64,000 nucleotides of DNA from Oopsacas minuta (GCA_024704765.1 JAKMXF010000354.1:992690-1056689); one strand, 5' to 3'; counted from the first letter of the stretch, positions 8,308 through 18,532 are shown. Notes: a model not told the origin generated them from the letters alone. Numbers and translations: made by a program.

Positions 8308-10965
8308 TTATATCTCTGAAGGGAGAATATCAAATATAGGGGATTTTATGAAACGGACATAAGTATCAGTCTTAATAAGATTGAACACGTTACCCTGTGC
8401 CCTCACAAACACATCCCTCTTTGGCATTCTCATATTTCTATTAAGTTCTGTTAGCACTTGTTCATCTAAGTTTATTTGTGTCAAAGCTCCAGCCTTTATG
8501 TACTTGTCATAAATGTGTTCAGCTTTGGCTATCAACTCAGATTCCGGTAGATAGAAATATTCCCTGCATTCTATGTAAAAACATAAATTCTCCTCACTGA
8601 ATTCTCTCTGCATGTACTTCTTCAAATAAAATACACCCAAAGGGTCTAGCAGAAGTGAGTCTAACCCTTCCTTCCATTTCTCCATCGCCTCCCCCGTGAT
8701 AGGGTGCTGTTCCATGAGCTCTTGGAGGTTCCGTTGGGGTACAGGCTCCTTGAGGGGTTCTAACCTTTTGGGTTTCTTTTTGTATTTGTCTTTTTCCTTT
8801 GGAAGAAGATTACTTTTGAATGTTAAAGCAGACCCGTCTCTTCTGTTCGGTGTGCTTATTTTCCTCCCTCCCTCCCAAATATCTCCCCCCTCTTTAGGAG
8901 ACCCTGGAGTCGTGAAGCTTCTCTTGGCCTGCACCCTGCTCCTCAGGGTCGTAGCACCCCCTGCCCGTTCGCTAATCATCTTCTTCGCTTTTTCCTTTGC
9001 TTTCTCGTTCCCCGCCCTATATTGTAAAGTTTCATCATCGACTATTGTTAACTGAAAGTCCCTCTCATCTACACAATTAACGTCATGTACCATTACTTGA
9101 CTGAGAAAAATTGGGTTTGATTTGACACACAAATAAGGAGGATCATTCACGCATATTAGAATCATATCAGACAGCAGAACCATGATAATCCCTTCTCTCT
9201 TCTTCCCTACGGTCTCTAGCTCTATTTCAGCTATGTAGCGTCTCTGTGCGTCCTGACATATGTCAAACTTTTCAACGTTATAATTGAATGATATTTTGTC
9301 TCTCAACTCCCTGAGATTTTCAATACGCTTCTTGTCCAGATCCTTCTCTTCCCTTTGTTCCTGCTCCAACCTCTCTAAGTTATACATAACCTCGTGTAGA
9401 GTCTTGAAATCGACGTGTTTAGGAGGAGTATTCATGACAACTTCTCTAAGTTTAGAGATGAGATCTGATTTGTAAGTCCCTGGGAAATTGAAGAATTCTT
9501 CTATAGTTATTCCAGATTTTTTGTGTGATTGTTCTAAGAAATTCCTGAATTCTTCATCTTCTCTTCGTCTAGCGACGTCTTCAAGAGACTTTTCTTTTGT
9601 CTCGTTATAAAGTTTGAAGAATTTAACCATCGCTTCGAGGTCATATGTGAATATAGCTCCTACTACGTTAAGGTAAACAACTGGTGATCCTTCCCTTGTA
9701 CTTGTCAGATAGTCTCTTCCTTTTATATCAATGTTAGACTGTATAGCTTCTGAGATTCTCAAGAAGTCCGCGACAGGGAGGAACAGCTGATCATGTTCAT
9801 ATTGAGTCAGGTGAGCAGATTTGAGAGGTTCGAAATAAGCCGCGTGTGCTCGTCTACAGAAATCAACAGATTCTCTTTGTAGTAGTATGACAGCTCGTAC
9901 CGCTTCCTGTCTGTCTAGCTCTATTGGGTTACGCATTTGCGTTTCTAGCTGTGACGTAGCAAAGAATGGCTTGGGTCTTGGAAGATTAGCAGTGCTCACT
10001 TCTGGTAGCCGGCTCATCATAAGCTCTTTATCCGTCATCTTCTTGCCCTTCTTCTTACTGACCTTTGGAGGGGATGAGTAGGAGGAGGGGGAAAGTTTTC
10101 CAGGTGTGGGGAAGTGTAGGGCGGCTGCCTGACTCTTACTGACCTCTGCTTCCTCAGATCTCTGTACCATTAACTTGACCTGTTGCCTACAAGCCTTTAG
10201 GACTGTAGTTATGTGATTAGCTGTGGATTTAGAAGTGTCTGTCTCTTGTACCTTAAGAATAAAGTCTCCCTTCTGTAGTCCCTCTAAGGACGCGGGACTG
10301 TTCTTACTAACCTCACTGATAACCGGTGGAGAGCTTCCGGTGAGAGTTAGTCCGAACCCTCCTTTTTTGGCTTTGAGGATGACCGTCCGGGTGTGTAGTC
10401 TCTCCCCAGCTGACCCAGGGCGGGTAAATTCTGTGGAGATGCTCTTACGGATACCCTTGGGGACCTGTGAGACTGAGGAGTGTCTGGGGTTAGCATCCAC
10501 AGGAAAGTTCCTCTCGTCTCCATACCCCGGATCCATGAGGTAAAACCAACCTGACACCTCTCCGTTAGTAGATAGAGATATCTCCTCCACCAGGAAGGAC
10601 ATACATCCTATTTGTGTCCGCTTCATTTCCCGCTGCCATATCGAAACGTGTAATCTCTTCTTTCTGTCTGTCTCGGATAGCTGGAAGAGAAAGCTCCGTC
10701 TGAAGTTCGGATTACGAGTACCCGTGACGACATCGCTCTTACATTTACTCTTCTTACTCGGGTCTGGTATTAGATATAATTTAACGTAAGTATTCAACTG
10801 ACTAGACCGTTTCCCCGGCATGACTGGTAGATCCCTTGCCTCGGACACAAACACGATAAGGTCCCCCTGCTCCTCATGGATGGATAGGTTTAGCTGTCCG
10901 CGGGTAGAGTTTATTTCTTGGAAGGTACCGAATCCGCTAATGTTTGCACCCCGAAACATATTCAC
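8308..10965 (-). CDS. C2-PDZ-RhoGEF(DH-PH)-RGS protein, RGS3-related
   Basis: Single-exon gene of 885 residues. Domains in order: a C2 domain at about 20-150 (LIVFVSEARDLPVMPG, then TGTRNPNF and the final WFYL strand); a PDZ domain at about 195-270 with GFGLTL as its carboxylate-binding loop; a DH-like helical domain at about 355-560; a PH-like domain at about 575-680 (MVLLSDMILICV); and a canonical RGS domain at about 765-880 (DPLGVFYLKKYMQREFSEEN, SPIFDIL). RGS domains speed GTP hydrolysis by Galpha subunits; DH-PH modules activate Rho GTPases. C2-PDZ-RGS is the plan of RGS3, whereas PDZ-RhoGEFs place the RGS-like box before DH-PH, so this order is unusual. The DH lacks a clean conserved region 3, so exchange activity is uncertain. 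The gene is divergent from BLOC1S6 across 94 bp. Confidence 0.82.
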   Translation of the reverse strand: MNMFRGANISGFGTFQEINSTRGQLNLSIHEEQGDLIVFVSEARDLPVMPGKRSSQLNTYVKLYLIPDPSKKSKCKSDVVTGTRNPNFRRSFLFQLSETDRKKRLHVSIWQREMKRTQIGCMSFLVEEISLSTNGEVSGWFYLMDPGYGDERNFPVDANPRHSSVSQVPKGIRKSISTEFTRPGSAGERLHTRTVILKAKKGGFGLTLTGSSPPVISEVSKNSPASLEGLQKGDFILKVQETDTSKSTANHITTVLKACRQQVKLMVQRSEEAEVSKSQAAALHFPTPGKLSPSSYSSPPKVSKKKGKKMTDKELMMSRLPEVSTANLPRPKPFFATSQLETQMRNPIELDRQEAVRAVILLQRESVDFCRRAHAAYFEPLKSAHLTQYEHDQLFLPVADFLRISEAIQSNIDIKGRDYLTSTREGSPVVYLNVVGAIFTYDLEAMVKFFKLYNETKEKSLEDVARRREDEEFRNFLEQSHKKSGITIEEFFNFPGTYKSDLISKLREVVMNTPPKHVDFKTLHEVMYNLERLEQEQREEKDLDKKRIENLRELRDKISFNYNVEKFDICQDAQRRYIAEIELETVGKKREGIIMVLLSDMILICVNDPPYLCVKSNPIFLSQVMVHDVNCVDERDFQLTIVDDETLQYRAGNEKAKEKAKKMISERAGGATTLRSRVQAKRSFTTPGSPKEGGDIWEGGRKISTPNRRDGSALTFKSNLLPKEKDKYKKKPKRLEPLKEPVPQRNLQELMEQHPITGEAMEKWKEGLDSLLLDPLGVFYLKKYMQREFSEENLCFYIECREYFYLPESELIAKAEHIYDKYIKAGALTQINLDEQVLTELNRNMRMPKRDVFVRAQGNVFNLIKTDTYVRFIKSPIFDILPSEI

Positions 10966-11059
10966 TAATTATCTGAGGTGTTAATAATTTATCATATACG
11001 AAAATTTTGTGTTAGGTGTTACCTTCACGGTTATAACATTAAATTTTATTATTAGCTAA
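10966..11059. promoter_or_regulatory. 94-bp divergent (probably bidirectional) promoter
   Basis: Only 94 bp separate the start codons of the RGS-type gene (minus) and BLOC1S6 (plus), so both transcription starts must lie within or beside it. The stretch is AT-rich with no clear TATA box and contains AGGTGTTAA at 10976-10984 and GGTGTTACC at 11017-11025, members of a word that recurs in noncoding DNA here. Confidence 0.6.
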
Positions 11060-11521
11060 ATGGCAGATAACACGACACAGATAGAGGATAATCGAACAGA
11101 AGGAGAATTCTTTGATTCTAAGGGACAAATAACTGACATAGATATGAATTGTGTCGAGCAGTTGACTGACGGTTTGGTAGACTTGTATGTACCACAAGTC
11201 CACCTATTCGAGTACACGCTTAATGAGCTAGTGTCCGACCAGCAGAGTCTCATAACTGCTATGGAAAGAGAACTCCAGTCCACGAGCTCTGACGGACTCA
11301 GAGATCAACTTAACCAGACTTTGAATAAGGTCCCTCTCTACCAACAAAAGGTAAACAACCTTGAGAGAGAAATGAGAGCATTACAAAGCAAATGTAGTAA
11401 GCTATCTAAACGAGCATACAGACTGGCTGAGCAGAGAGAAAAGAGAGAGATGGATCGATTGGAGCAGAAGAGAAGAGAGATCGAGAGAGAGAAACAACTA
11501 GAGGCTAAGAGGGCCAAATGA
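11060..11521 (+). CDS. BLOC1S6: BLOC-1 subunit 6, pallidin
   Basis: Single-exon gene of 153 residues. Pallidin is a coiled-coil subunit of BLOC-1, which acts in the biogenesis of lysosome-related organelles and endosomal sorting. Residues about 30-145 match pallidin throughout: EQLTDGLVDLYVPQV, then a heptad-repeat coil (NNLEREMRALQSKCSKLSKR) and the highly charged tail REIEREKQLEAKRAK, where the family has a similar ERE-rich end. Human pallidin is 172 residues. The start codon is the first Met and sits 94 bp from the divergent neighbour. The 3' end is convergent with the exostosin gene, separated by 98 bp. Confidence 0.88.
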   Translation: MADNTTQIEDNRTEGEFFDSKGQITDIDMNCVEQLTDGLVDLYVPQVHLFEYTLNELVSDQQSLITAMERELQSTSSDGLRDQLNQTLNKVPLYQQKVNNLEREMRALQSKCSKLSKRAYRLAEQREKREMDRLEQKRREIEREKQLEAKRAK

Positions 11522-11581
11522 TATAGTATATATTTAGAAATGAGATTGTAATAATATATTCTGATGTAATCTATACATACA

Positions 11582-11587
11582 AATAAA
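11582..11587 (+). terminator. Poly(A) signal of BLOC1S6
   Basis: A perfect AATAAA lies 61 bp after the BLOC1S6 stop codon, within the 98-bp convergent gap, which fits a short 3' UTR. It is the only plus-strand signal before the neighbouring gene. Confidence 0.55.
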
Positions 11588-11619
11588 TAATACATACCAT
11601 TATCTTTATATACATATTT

Positions 11620-13563
11620 TCACACTTCTTCTAGGTGAAATTTCGCAGATTGTAATTCTAATGGTTCGAATAATTCAATAAACACTTTCAAACAGCTGTC
11701 TTCTTTATAAGAATAACGAAATTCTTGACATCTATTAAAATTCAGTAATAATGGTGGTTTGTTTGTGAGACTGTTTATCAACAAGTTCATAGCAACGTCT
11801 TCACACGTATGGAATGTGTCCACCCATTCTATAACAGCTGGAGGAACATGACTGGTAAATATTTTTTGATAATGATTATGGTAAAATGCGGCTTTAGTTG
11901 AAATAATATTAATTTCGGAATTAGTGGTATTTACTTGCTCCAAGGTGTGAATAGTGGCATAGTATCCCACTATACGTTCGGGGAACTCTCTCCAAGCTTG
12001 GTACCCGAATTCTATCTCTTCAGGTGTTAGTGTGACGTCATCATATAGCGACATAACACATTCTGTCTGTATCTGTTCTAGTGGTAGGAACACATTGGTT
12101 AGTTTGTGATCTTCTGGGATTAATAACTCGATCGGTACGTGTTTCACTCCCCAGTTACCAGAGGGGCTTGTACCTCTCTTATTGGAGACGATAAGAATTT
12201 TATTAAGACTGGGGACAGTATTCAGAACCCTAATTAATGAATTAAGAGAATTTTTGTTGTTGTTGTTGTTGCTAAAAATAACTACAGTGAATCCTGCATC
12301 AGCTACAGGTATAGGGTGCATGAGGAGAGGGTTAACTCTACGTAGGTCTGTTTCTAACAAATTCCAATCCTCAAATGATGTTGCTAAGGTGGGGAATACT
12401 CTCTCATTGAGTATCATAAGGGTAGTAAGAGCTATTCTGTTCAGAGAGCTGAAATAACGGGACCAGATCTTGAGAGAATGTCTATGTTTTTGGTTCCATT
12501 CCTCGTCACCTATTCTCTTCAGGATTGTGAGGATCTGAGGCACGAATGCTGGCCGTAATGGTACTCCAATCAATCTCCAATCTAACACCTCTTCAAAAGG
12601 TAACATATAATCAGCATGGATATATACAGGCACACATCCTTGCATCATGACATCCAATAAATCAGGAGTACTATACCGGTATCCTAGCAACAAGAGACAG
12701 TATTTCGAGCTTAGAAGAATATGTGAATAATTAACATTTTCATCTTCTACACATCTGTCGTCACCCTGACAGAAATCTAATATAGTAATCCGGCTTGGGT
12801 CCTGATTTTTAATTTGTTGCAGGGTGTACTCTAGAGAGGTGTCAAATTCCAGAGGGATTATTATTAGAAGGTAAATATCTCTATTCGATAGGGAAGGGGA
12901 TTTTCTTGTAGCTAGTCGTTCAGGGAAGTTATACACGGGGATACTGATGTCAAACCCGGTCCTGTATTCATGATATAGGAGACCGGGGGAGGCGACTCCT
13001 GCTCTGTCAGTGGAAACAGAAGGTAGGGAGTTGGATATGGAAGGGAGGAATGAGAATATTAGATGATTAATCCCCCGATTCCAGAACGGGAGGTGTTTCA
13101 AAGCTAGAGAGGTGTATATTGGGTCGTTATCAGAGTCAATAAGTGTATCTATCGCCAGGATAAATATACAAGCTCTGCTAGGATCTGATACATAGAACGG
13201 ACTCTGTTGAATAGAATTTAGAAGAGATCTGTAAGCGAGAGAGGTGTTGAAATGTAAATAAACTTTATTATTATTATTATTCATGTAGTAAAAATCTGTG
13301 GGTGGGTATATGTAAACTTGTATAAGAGATTCTTGGTTGAATTCACACTTATTTATCTCAAAACAGGTATCAAACCGACAAGATTTTGTCTGTAACAATT
13401 TGAAATTCATGTTTGGAGGGTTAACCATTATCTCAGTAGGGAAGTACTCCGTTTCAGTAGTGATTACATAGTTATACCATAGAAAAGAAATAGTAAGGAG
13501 TAAGAAAAGAATAGGAATTCCATAAGTAGATACAGGTAGTGAGTTTGTACTCTCTTTCTTCAT
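11620..13563 (-). CDS. Exostosin glycosyltransferase (EXT1/EXT2-like)
   Basis: Single-exon gene of 647 residues. Exostosins polymerise heparan sulfate in the Golgi by adding glucuronic acid and N-acetylglucosamine alternately. A short cytosolic tail is followed by a signal anchor at about 14-31 (YGIPILFLLLTISFLWYNYV), a type II topology. The N-terminal GT47 domain has SPFYVSDPSRACIFILAIDTL and NRGINHLIF, and an EXT-type PVYIHADYMLPFEEVLDWR. The C-terminal GT64 domain (from about 425) contains SLYDDVTLTPEEIEFGYQAW with the metal-binding acidic pair, FPERIVGYYATIH, and CEDVAMNLLINSLT. Two runs of five Asn come from AAT-type codon repeats. The GT47 half looks more like EXT1, the GT64 half more like EXT2, so I leave the orthologue open. 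Human EXT1 is 746 and EXT2 718 residues. Confidence 0.88.
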   Translation of the reverse strand: MKKESTNSLPVSTYGIPILFLLLTISFLWYNYVITTETEYFPTEIMVNPPNMNFKLLQTKSCRFDTCFEINKCEFNQESLIQVYIYPPTDFYYMNNNNNKVYLHFNTSLAYRSLLNSIQQSPFYVSDPSRACIFILAIDTLIDSDNDPIYTSLALKHLPFWNRGINHLIFSFLPSISNSLPSVSTDRAGVASPGLLYHEYRTGFDISIPVYNFPERLATRKSPSLSNRDIYLLIIIPLEFDTSLEYTLQQIKNQDPSRITILDFCQGDDRCVEDENVNYSHILLSSKYCLLLLGYRYSTPDLLDVMMQGCVPVYIHADYMLPFEEVLDWRLIGVPLRPAFVPQILTILKRIGDEEWNQKHRHSLKIWSRYFSSLNRIALTTLMILNERVFPTLATSFEDWNLLETDLRRVNPLLMHPIPVADAGFTVVIFSNNNNNKNSLNSLIRVLNTVPSLNKILIVSNKRGTSPSGNWGVKHVPIELLIPEDHKLTNVFLPLEQIQTECVMSLYDDVTLTPEEIEFGYQAWREFPERIVGYYATIHTLEQVNTTNSEINIISTKAAFYHNHYQKIFTSHVPPAVIEWVDTFHTCEDVAMNLLINSLTNKPPLLLNFNRCQEFRYSYKEDSCLKVFIELFEPLELQSAKFHLEEV

Positions 13564-13929
13564 TCTAGAATTATATTTCTAAAAATAGCAAATCCTTTTT
13601 AATAAGTTAAGGGAATGACTTAACTGTCCTGGAAACTGATGTGTGGGGATCCAGGAGAGGACTAAGGGGACTGTACCCCCCTTCTGAACAATCATAAATT
13701 CGCCCCTGTCAACCGTTAACGCTACCAAATAGAGGGTCTATAAACAAGCTTGTTCTTATAAATACAAATTTTTGGATCAGCTAGGAGCGAATTGTCCACA
13801 CAGCACAAAGTGCATCAGATGAACTATGTTTGCATCATATCCAATAAGTTATACTGTGGTAACTTATGATATATCCTAGCCAAGTATTCTAATTAAAACT
13901 TATCCAAAGTATTATATGGGTGTATTAGA
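13564..13929. promoter_or_regulatory. 366-bp divergent region between exostosin and PGK
   Basis: Both flanking genes start here in opposite directions, so their promoters share this stretch. A C-rich patch (GGGGACTGTACCCCCC around 13668-13683) resembles a short transposon-end relic. No TATA box is obvious next to either start. Confidence 0.45.
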
Positions 13930-15186
13930 ATGTCGGTAGACAACAAACTGAATCTGAAGGACATAGATGTAAAGGGGAAGAGTGTACTCATGCGGGTGGA
14001 CTTCAATGTGCCTCTAGACAAGGCTGGGAACATTGTTAACAACCAGAGGATCGTAGCGGCGATCCCTTCCATCAAACACTGCATTGAAAAGGGGGCTAAA
14101 TCGGTTGTACTTATGTCCCATCTGGGTAGACCGGACGGACGGATACAGCTCAAACTGTCTCTCGTTCCGGTTGCAAAAGAGCTGAGCGGACAGTTGGGAA
14201 GAGGGGTGCAGTTCCTAACGGACTGTGTGGGGCCTGAAGTGGAGGCGAGCTGCCGTGACCCGGCTCCTGGGTCGGTCATACTGTTAGAGAACCTAAGATT
14301 CCATGCAGAAGAGGAGGGAAAGGGGAAAGGAGAAGGGGGAGAGAAAATAGTCCCATCTGAAGAAGAGATCCAATCCTTCAGAGACAGTCTCACTAAACTA
14401 GGGGAAATATTCGTTAACGATGCATTCGGTACTGCTCACCGTCCTCATTCATCCATGGTAGGAATACAGCTATCCGTCCGAGCAGCCGGTTTTCTAATGG
14501 GTCAAGAACTCCGGTACCTCTCTGGGGCTGTGTCAGACCCTAAAAGACCCTTCATCGCGATTTTAGGAGGCGCTAAAGTAGCCGATAAGATCCCCCTCAT
14601 AAAGAACTTGCTATATAAAGTCGATGAAATGGTAATCGGGGGTGGAATGGCATACACATTCCTAAAAGTTATAAACGGAATGCAAATCGGGAAGAGTCTA
14701 TTTGATCCAGAGGGAGCGGCGATTATTCCAGAGATCATGAAGATAGCTGAGGAGAGAAAATTCAAGATACACCTACCCGTAGACTTCGTGTCAGGTGATA
14801 AGATAGAAGAGGAGGCTCAGACTAAAGTAGGGCTCTGTGAGGGAGGAGTGGAGGAGGGATGGATGGGATTAGATATTGGACCGAAAAGCGTCCTGCTGTT
14901 CTCAGAAGTTGTCTCTAGGGCCAAGACGATCGTGTGGAACGGACCAATGGGAGTGTTTGAAGTGAGCAAATTCGCAAATGGTACCAAGGGGCTATTAGAA
15001 GCCGTTGCCATAGCAACGAGCAATGGGGCAGTTACGATAATCGGAGGCGGTGAAACGGCGACTAGTGCGGCTAAGTTTGGATTTGATGACAAACTCAGTC
15101 ATGTGTCGACAGGGGGAGGTGCAAGCCTGGAGCTCCTAGAGGGGAAACAGCTACCAGGAGTAGTGGCCCTTAGTGACAGAACATAG
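13930..15186 (+). CDS. PGK1: Phosphoglycerate kinase
   Basis: Single-exon gene of 418 residues, essentially the length of animal PGK1 (417). It makes ATP in glycolysis by transferring the phosphate of 1,3-bisphosphoglycerate to ADP in the cytosol. All signature segments are present: the substrate-binding [12 protein letters not shown] near residue 22, [10 protein letters not shown] near 62, [11 protein letters not shown] near 165, [11 protein letters not shown] near 212, the nucleotide-site GPMGVFE near 335, and the C-terminal hinge [15 protein letters not shown] family-typical Gly/Lys-rich insert ([13 protein letters not shown]) precedes the helix of residues 140-160. The gene is convergent with GCC1, 86 bp apart. 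I see no truncated motif, so it should be active. Confidence 0.97.
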   Translation: MSVDNKLNLKDIDVKGKSVLMRVDFNVPLDKAGNIVNNQRIVAAIPSIKHCIEKGAKSVVLMSHLGRPDGRIQLKLSLVPVAKELSGQLGRGVQFLTDCVGPEVEASCRDPAPGSVILLENLRFHAEEEGKGKGEGGEKIVPSEEEIQSFRDSLTKLGEIFVNDAFGTAHRPHSSMVGIQLSVRAAGFLMGQELRYLSGAVSDPKRPFIAILGGAKVADKIPLIKNLLYKVDEMVIGGGMAYTFLKVINGMQIGKSLFDPEGAAIIPEIMKIAEERKFKIHLPVDFVSGDKIEEEAQTKVGLCEGGVEEGWMGLDIGPKSVLLFSEVVSRAKTIVWNGPMGVFEVSKFANGTKGLLEAVAIATSNGAVTIIGGGETATSAAKFGFDDKLSHVSTGGGASLELLEGKQLPGVVALSDRT

Positions 15187-15272
15187 TAACAGGAATGTAA
15201 CACTGTTATGCTAATAGAAACAATAATATTTGTACACTCATAGGTGATTGGTTGATTATTAAAATTAGTTTG

Positions 15273-17174
15273 TTACCATTTAAGATTGAGGGACTTGGAA
15301 AGAAGACGAGACTCATCAGCTGTTAATTTGAGGACGGAGGATAAAGGTACTAATAGTTCCTTTTTGTTCCCCTCACCCCCTGTCACGAACTGTAGCACTA
15401 CGTTCTTCAGATACTCAAGATTAGTGTCTTTTCTGGCTAGACAATTGTCCATGCGATTAATCTCGTTTTGAAGGAAAGACAGCTGTTCCAGGTGTTTTAT
15501 TTCTCGACCCTCTACCTCTCGTACAGCTCTCTCTGTCTCTTCAATTCTTAGCGCGGCTTCTCTCTTGCTATTCTTCTTACGTAGTTTAGTCTGTGACACA
15601 TGTAGAGATGATATATTATTATCATTATAATATCCTGACACAGATATGAACTGATTGACTGCACTCTCTGTCGGTTGTTGGTCCCTATAAGGAAGTGAGG
15701 AGAGATTATCACTAGGAGATCTGTTCTTGAGTCTACAAATCTCAGAATCTTTATCAGCTAACAGAGAGCTTGTGTGTTCTCTCAATCGTAGCAATTGAGA
15801 CTCCAGAGCTCCTATTTTAGATTTGTTCTCTATTGCCTTTCTCTCCACTTCTCTTTCGAACAGCTGATCACTCTTAAGTCCCTTTTCCCTCTCAGCAATC
15901 AGCTGTTCGCTAAGTTCTCGCTCTCTCACACGATAATTCCTTTCCGCATCATCTAACCTCAGTCTGTATTCCTCACATAACTTATCGCTATCTGTCTGAG
16001 GAGAGTGTATAGGTGTTACTTCCGGTTTGTGTCGTGCTAGTAGTGTTAATAGCTCTGAGGTACTCATAGCGCACGCCTCCTCAACTCCTATACTCTCTCC
16101 TAGCAACACATGTCTGAGTATGGTATGCAGGGTGGTGCGTAGTCGATTCTCTTGCTCGCTCAGCTTTATAATCGTGTCGAGTTGACTTGAGTCAGCTGAT
16201 TGGGGTGTCACATAGGTCTCTTGTCTCAGTTCAGATATCTCTCTATCCTGTGACGTCACCTGGGTCTGGTACCTTCCTACTAACCCTGAGAGCTCAGCTA
16301 CACGTCCCTCTAGATCAGATGTTGTATCATACCTCTGTCTATTTGAGAGTCTAAGCTCAGATTCTATTTTACTAATCTTCATCTCTTGATCTCCCAGAGA
16401 GCTCCTCTGCTCTCTTAATATTTTATCAGTCTCCTCTGCTTTCAGTTCACTGATTCTCCAACTCTCATTAGCTTCCTCTACCTGTCGCTGGAGAGATAGG
16501 ATCTGTTGTAAGTACCGCGACTCCTCTCTCTCACTTAGTCCCTTCTCCAGTTCTGCAATCCTCTCCCGTAACTCTGAGCACGCCAGGGACAGCTGTGTAT
16601 TCTCTGTCTTTAAGTTAATAACCTCCTCCTTCAAGCCCTGTCTCTCTTTCAACAGACTGCATAGATCTTTCTCAGCCTGTTCTAAGTTGTCTGTGAGTGT
16701 CTTTCGCTGACATTTCTGTTCGTGAATACTCTGCTTCTTATCTTCCTGGTAGTTAGCCTCAATACGAGCCTTCTCTTCCGTCAGTGTAGCAACTGCTTGA
16801 GTTAACACGGACACGTCATCTGTCACATTGTCCTTATCCTCCTGTGAACTCTCCCCTTCACTATCCCCTCCTACCCCGGTGGGTCTGGAGAGGGTCCTCT
16901 GGGCTAGGCTAGCCTTCAGACTTGTCTCTAAGGTGTCACGCTCTGTTTGCAGGTGTTTATATGCGCGTACAACATCTTTAAATCTGCGCTCGTAAGTACC
17001 GGATTGTTTTGTTAGAACCTGTACGTACCGGACAAGTTCAGCCCTTGAGGCTGTTTCTAAATTAGAATTATATTCTGTATCAGGCCTGACTGCTCCTGAC
17101 AGAGACTCATCACTATCACTCTGTGTCGTATTAGGACTATTAGCTCGCAAGGACATATTGCTTAACTTCCACAT
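15273..17174 (-). CDS. GCC1: GRIP-domain golgin GCC1 (GCC88)
   Basis: Single-exon gene of 633 residues. GCC88 is a trans-Golgi tether recruited by Arl1 and needed for retrograde endosome-to-Golgi transport. The N-terminal block at about 42-75 (RAELVRYVQVLTKQSGTYERR) is the conserved start of GCC1 proteins. Residues about 80-570 are almost continuous coiled coil, rich in Glu, Leu, Ser and Arg. The last 50 residues are a GRIP domain, NLEYLKNVVLQFVTGG, with the conserved Tyr that contacts Arl1, and the closing LLVPLSSVLKLTADE. Human GCC1 is 775 residues; the difference is in the coil. Confidence 0.85.
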   Translation of the reverse strand: MWKLSNMSLRANSPNTTQSDSDESLSGAVRPDTEYNSNLETASRAELVRYVQVLTKQSGTYERRFKDVVRAYKHLQTERDTLETSLKASLAQRTLSRPTGVGGDSEGESSQEDKDNVTDDVSVLTQAVATLTEEKARIEANYQEDKKQSIHEQKCQRKTLTDNLEQAEKDLCSLLKERQGLKEEVINLKTENTQLSLACSELRERIAELEKGLSEREESRYLQQILSLQRQVEEANESWRISELKAEETDKILREQRSSLGDQEMKISKIESELRLSNRQRYDTTSDLEGRVAELSGLVGRYQTQVTSQDREISELRQETYVTPQSADSSQLDTIIKLSEQENRLRTTLHTILRHVLLGESIGVEEACAMSTSELLTLLARHKPEVTPIHSPQTDSDKLCEEYRLRLDDAERNYRVRERELSEQLIAEREKGLKSDQLFEREVERKAIENKSKIGALESQLLRLREHTSSLLADKDSEICRLKNRSPSDNLSSLPYRDQQPTESAVNQFISVSGYYNDNNISSLHVSQTKLRKKNSKREAALRIEETERAVREVEGREIKHLEQLSFLQNEINRMDNCLARKDTNLEYLKNVVLQFVTGGEGNKKELLVPLSSVLKLTADESRLLSKSLNLKW

Positions 17175-18400
17175 TGCATTATAATTCTAGAATATTCCTA
17201 ATTAATTGGATAATATAATTAGTTGCTAATATTGAGGTGTTAATTCACACAATTGTGGTGAATATTTGTTAAAAAATTGGAGCTCCTGTTGACGTTGCAT
17301 GGTTTATCAAATAATTATTGATAACAATATAATTAAGAATAGATAACACGTGAAAAATGAAATTTGCAGAAGACAGCATTCTGTAAATTTTTCTCTATGA
17401 ACCGATTGTACCAAGACACACGTGTTATATCTCACGAATATTCTCTAATGTTTGACTGTCAGCAATTTGATAGCAATAGAATAGTAATAGTGTCATGGTT
17501 TAAGCGAATTAGCAATTCTATTTTCGTGTATACTATTTCTGGAATGATGGACAGTTGCATACCGAACACGAACAGCAACTTCAGAAATATAAAGGTTAAA
17601 GTCGTGCTCGCCTACTAGCAATTCGTCAAATACCAAAGTTCACAAATTGGCAAGGACATTCTTGCGGAATGCAAATTGCAAATAAACGGACTCAAGCAAA
17701 GTGCATAAATAATCATAAAAATCTGAAAAATTAATTAGAATCAACAGTTGCAAATAGTTTCGGTTAATACAAGCTAAATGCAACTTTCCAATTTCCTTTA
17801 AACATATTTGAATAATATTATTAGTAATGATGTGACGCTTAACTTTATTCAACTATCTAAACCTCCCTTGTACATACGATGAACCTCAGAGATGCCTGGG
17901 CCGATTCGAACCAAATTTTGTGTGTCGACTAATTAGTACTCAACCTTTCCAATTAAGAAATATTTTTCGAATCGAACCATTTGTGGATAAGATATGTGAA
18001 TTTATCACCTCGCCCATATAAATCAATGCATTTTCGGAGTAGGTGATAATATCACCTACAAATCAATAGACACCGTAGTGGATCAGAATAATGCTGTTCA
18101 ATATTCAACTGAGTTTCTAAACTCCTTGCAACCACCAGGATTACCACCTCACAGGTTATCACTCAAAATCGGAGCACCTATCATGCTTTTGATTGTTCAC
18201 TAAGAGCTATTACATGCGGATGCGTAGTGTTCGCAAACTCCAAAAGACAATCGTGAGGACCGAAGGCCCGAAAAAGCATTCGCAGGAACTAGCAGAAAAA
18301 GCTGCCCAGAGGGCGGAGTTGTGGCTAGTATTTACATATAATCAGATACCTACAATAGTTATTCAATTGGTATTACTGCGGATAAAGGGAACATATGTGA

Positions 18401-18436
18401 CAGTCCGTTGGTGTTTGTATTAACGAGGTTCCATTG
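18401..18436 (-). mobile_element. Pogo-like transposon terminal sequence, copy 1
   Basis: Read on the minus strand from 18436 it begins CAATGGAACCTCGTTAATAC, next to a TA dinucleotide at 18437-18438. About 33 of 36 positions match a sequence at 57710-57745, and a looser match lies at 22379-22412. CAnTGGAACCTCG ends are characteristic of pogo/Tigger-type elements. I did not find the partner end or any transposase. Confidence 0.5.
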
Positions 18437-18472
18437 TAACTCCATTAATAATTAGAATATTGAATGTGCCAT

Positions 18473-18478
18473 TTTATT
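18473..18478 (-). terminator. Poly(A) signal of the first myristoyl-family gene
   Basis: TTTATT on the plus strand reads AATAAA on the minus strand, 55 bp past the stop codon of the gene at 18533-19339. This is a plausible 3' processing signal, supported only by position and sequence. Confidence 0.4.
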
Positions 18479-18532
18479 GCTTATATTGAAAGAACAAAAA
18501 ACGTAAATATTTGCAAATAAAGCTATAAATTA

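Larger units (their letters stand above)
17175..18532. other. Gene-poor AT-rich region with a pogo-like terminus
   Basis: 1,358 bp. The left end holds the GCC1 promoter, including AGGTGTTAA at 17235-17243. The middle is AT-rich with imperfect repeats, and a hairpin-forming stretch at about 18005-18060 has TATCACCT/AGGTGATA words in both orientations. A pogo-like terminal sequence at 18401-18436 is annotated separately. Reading frames of 60-84 codons here show no domain and normal-looking stop density; I regard them as chance. Confidence 0.5.

Noticed and set aside
17364-18423. Frames of 60-84 codons between GCC1 and paralogue A
   Set aside because: No motifs, no paralogues, AT-rich sequence and a transposon end at 18401-18436.
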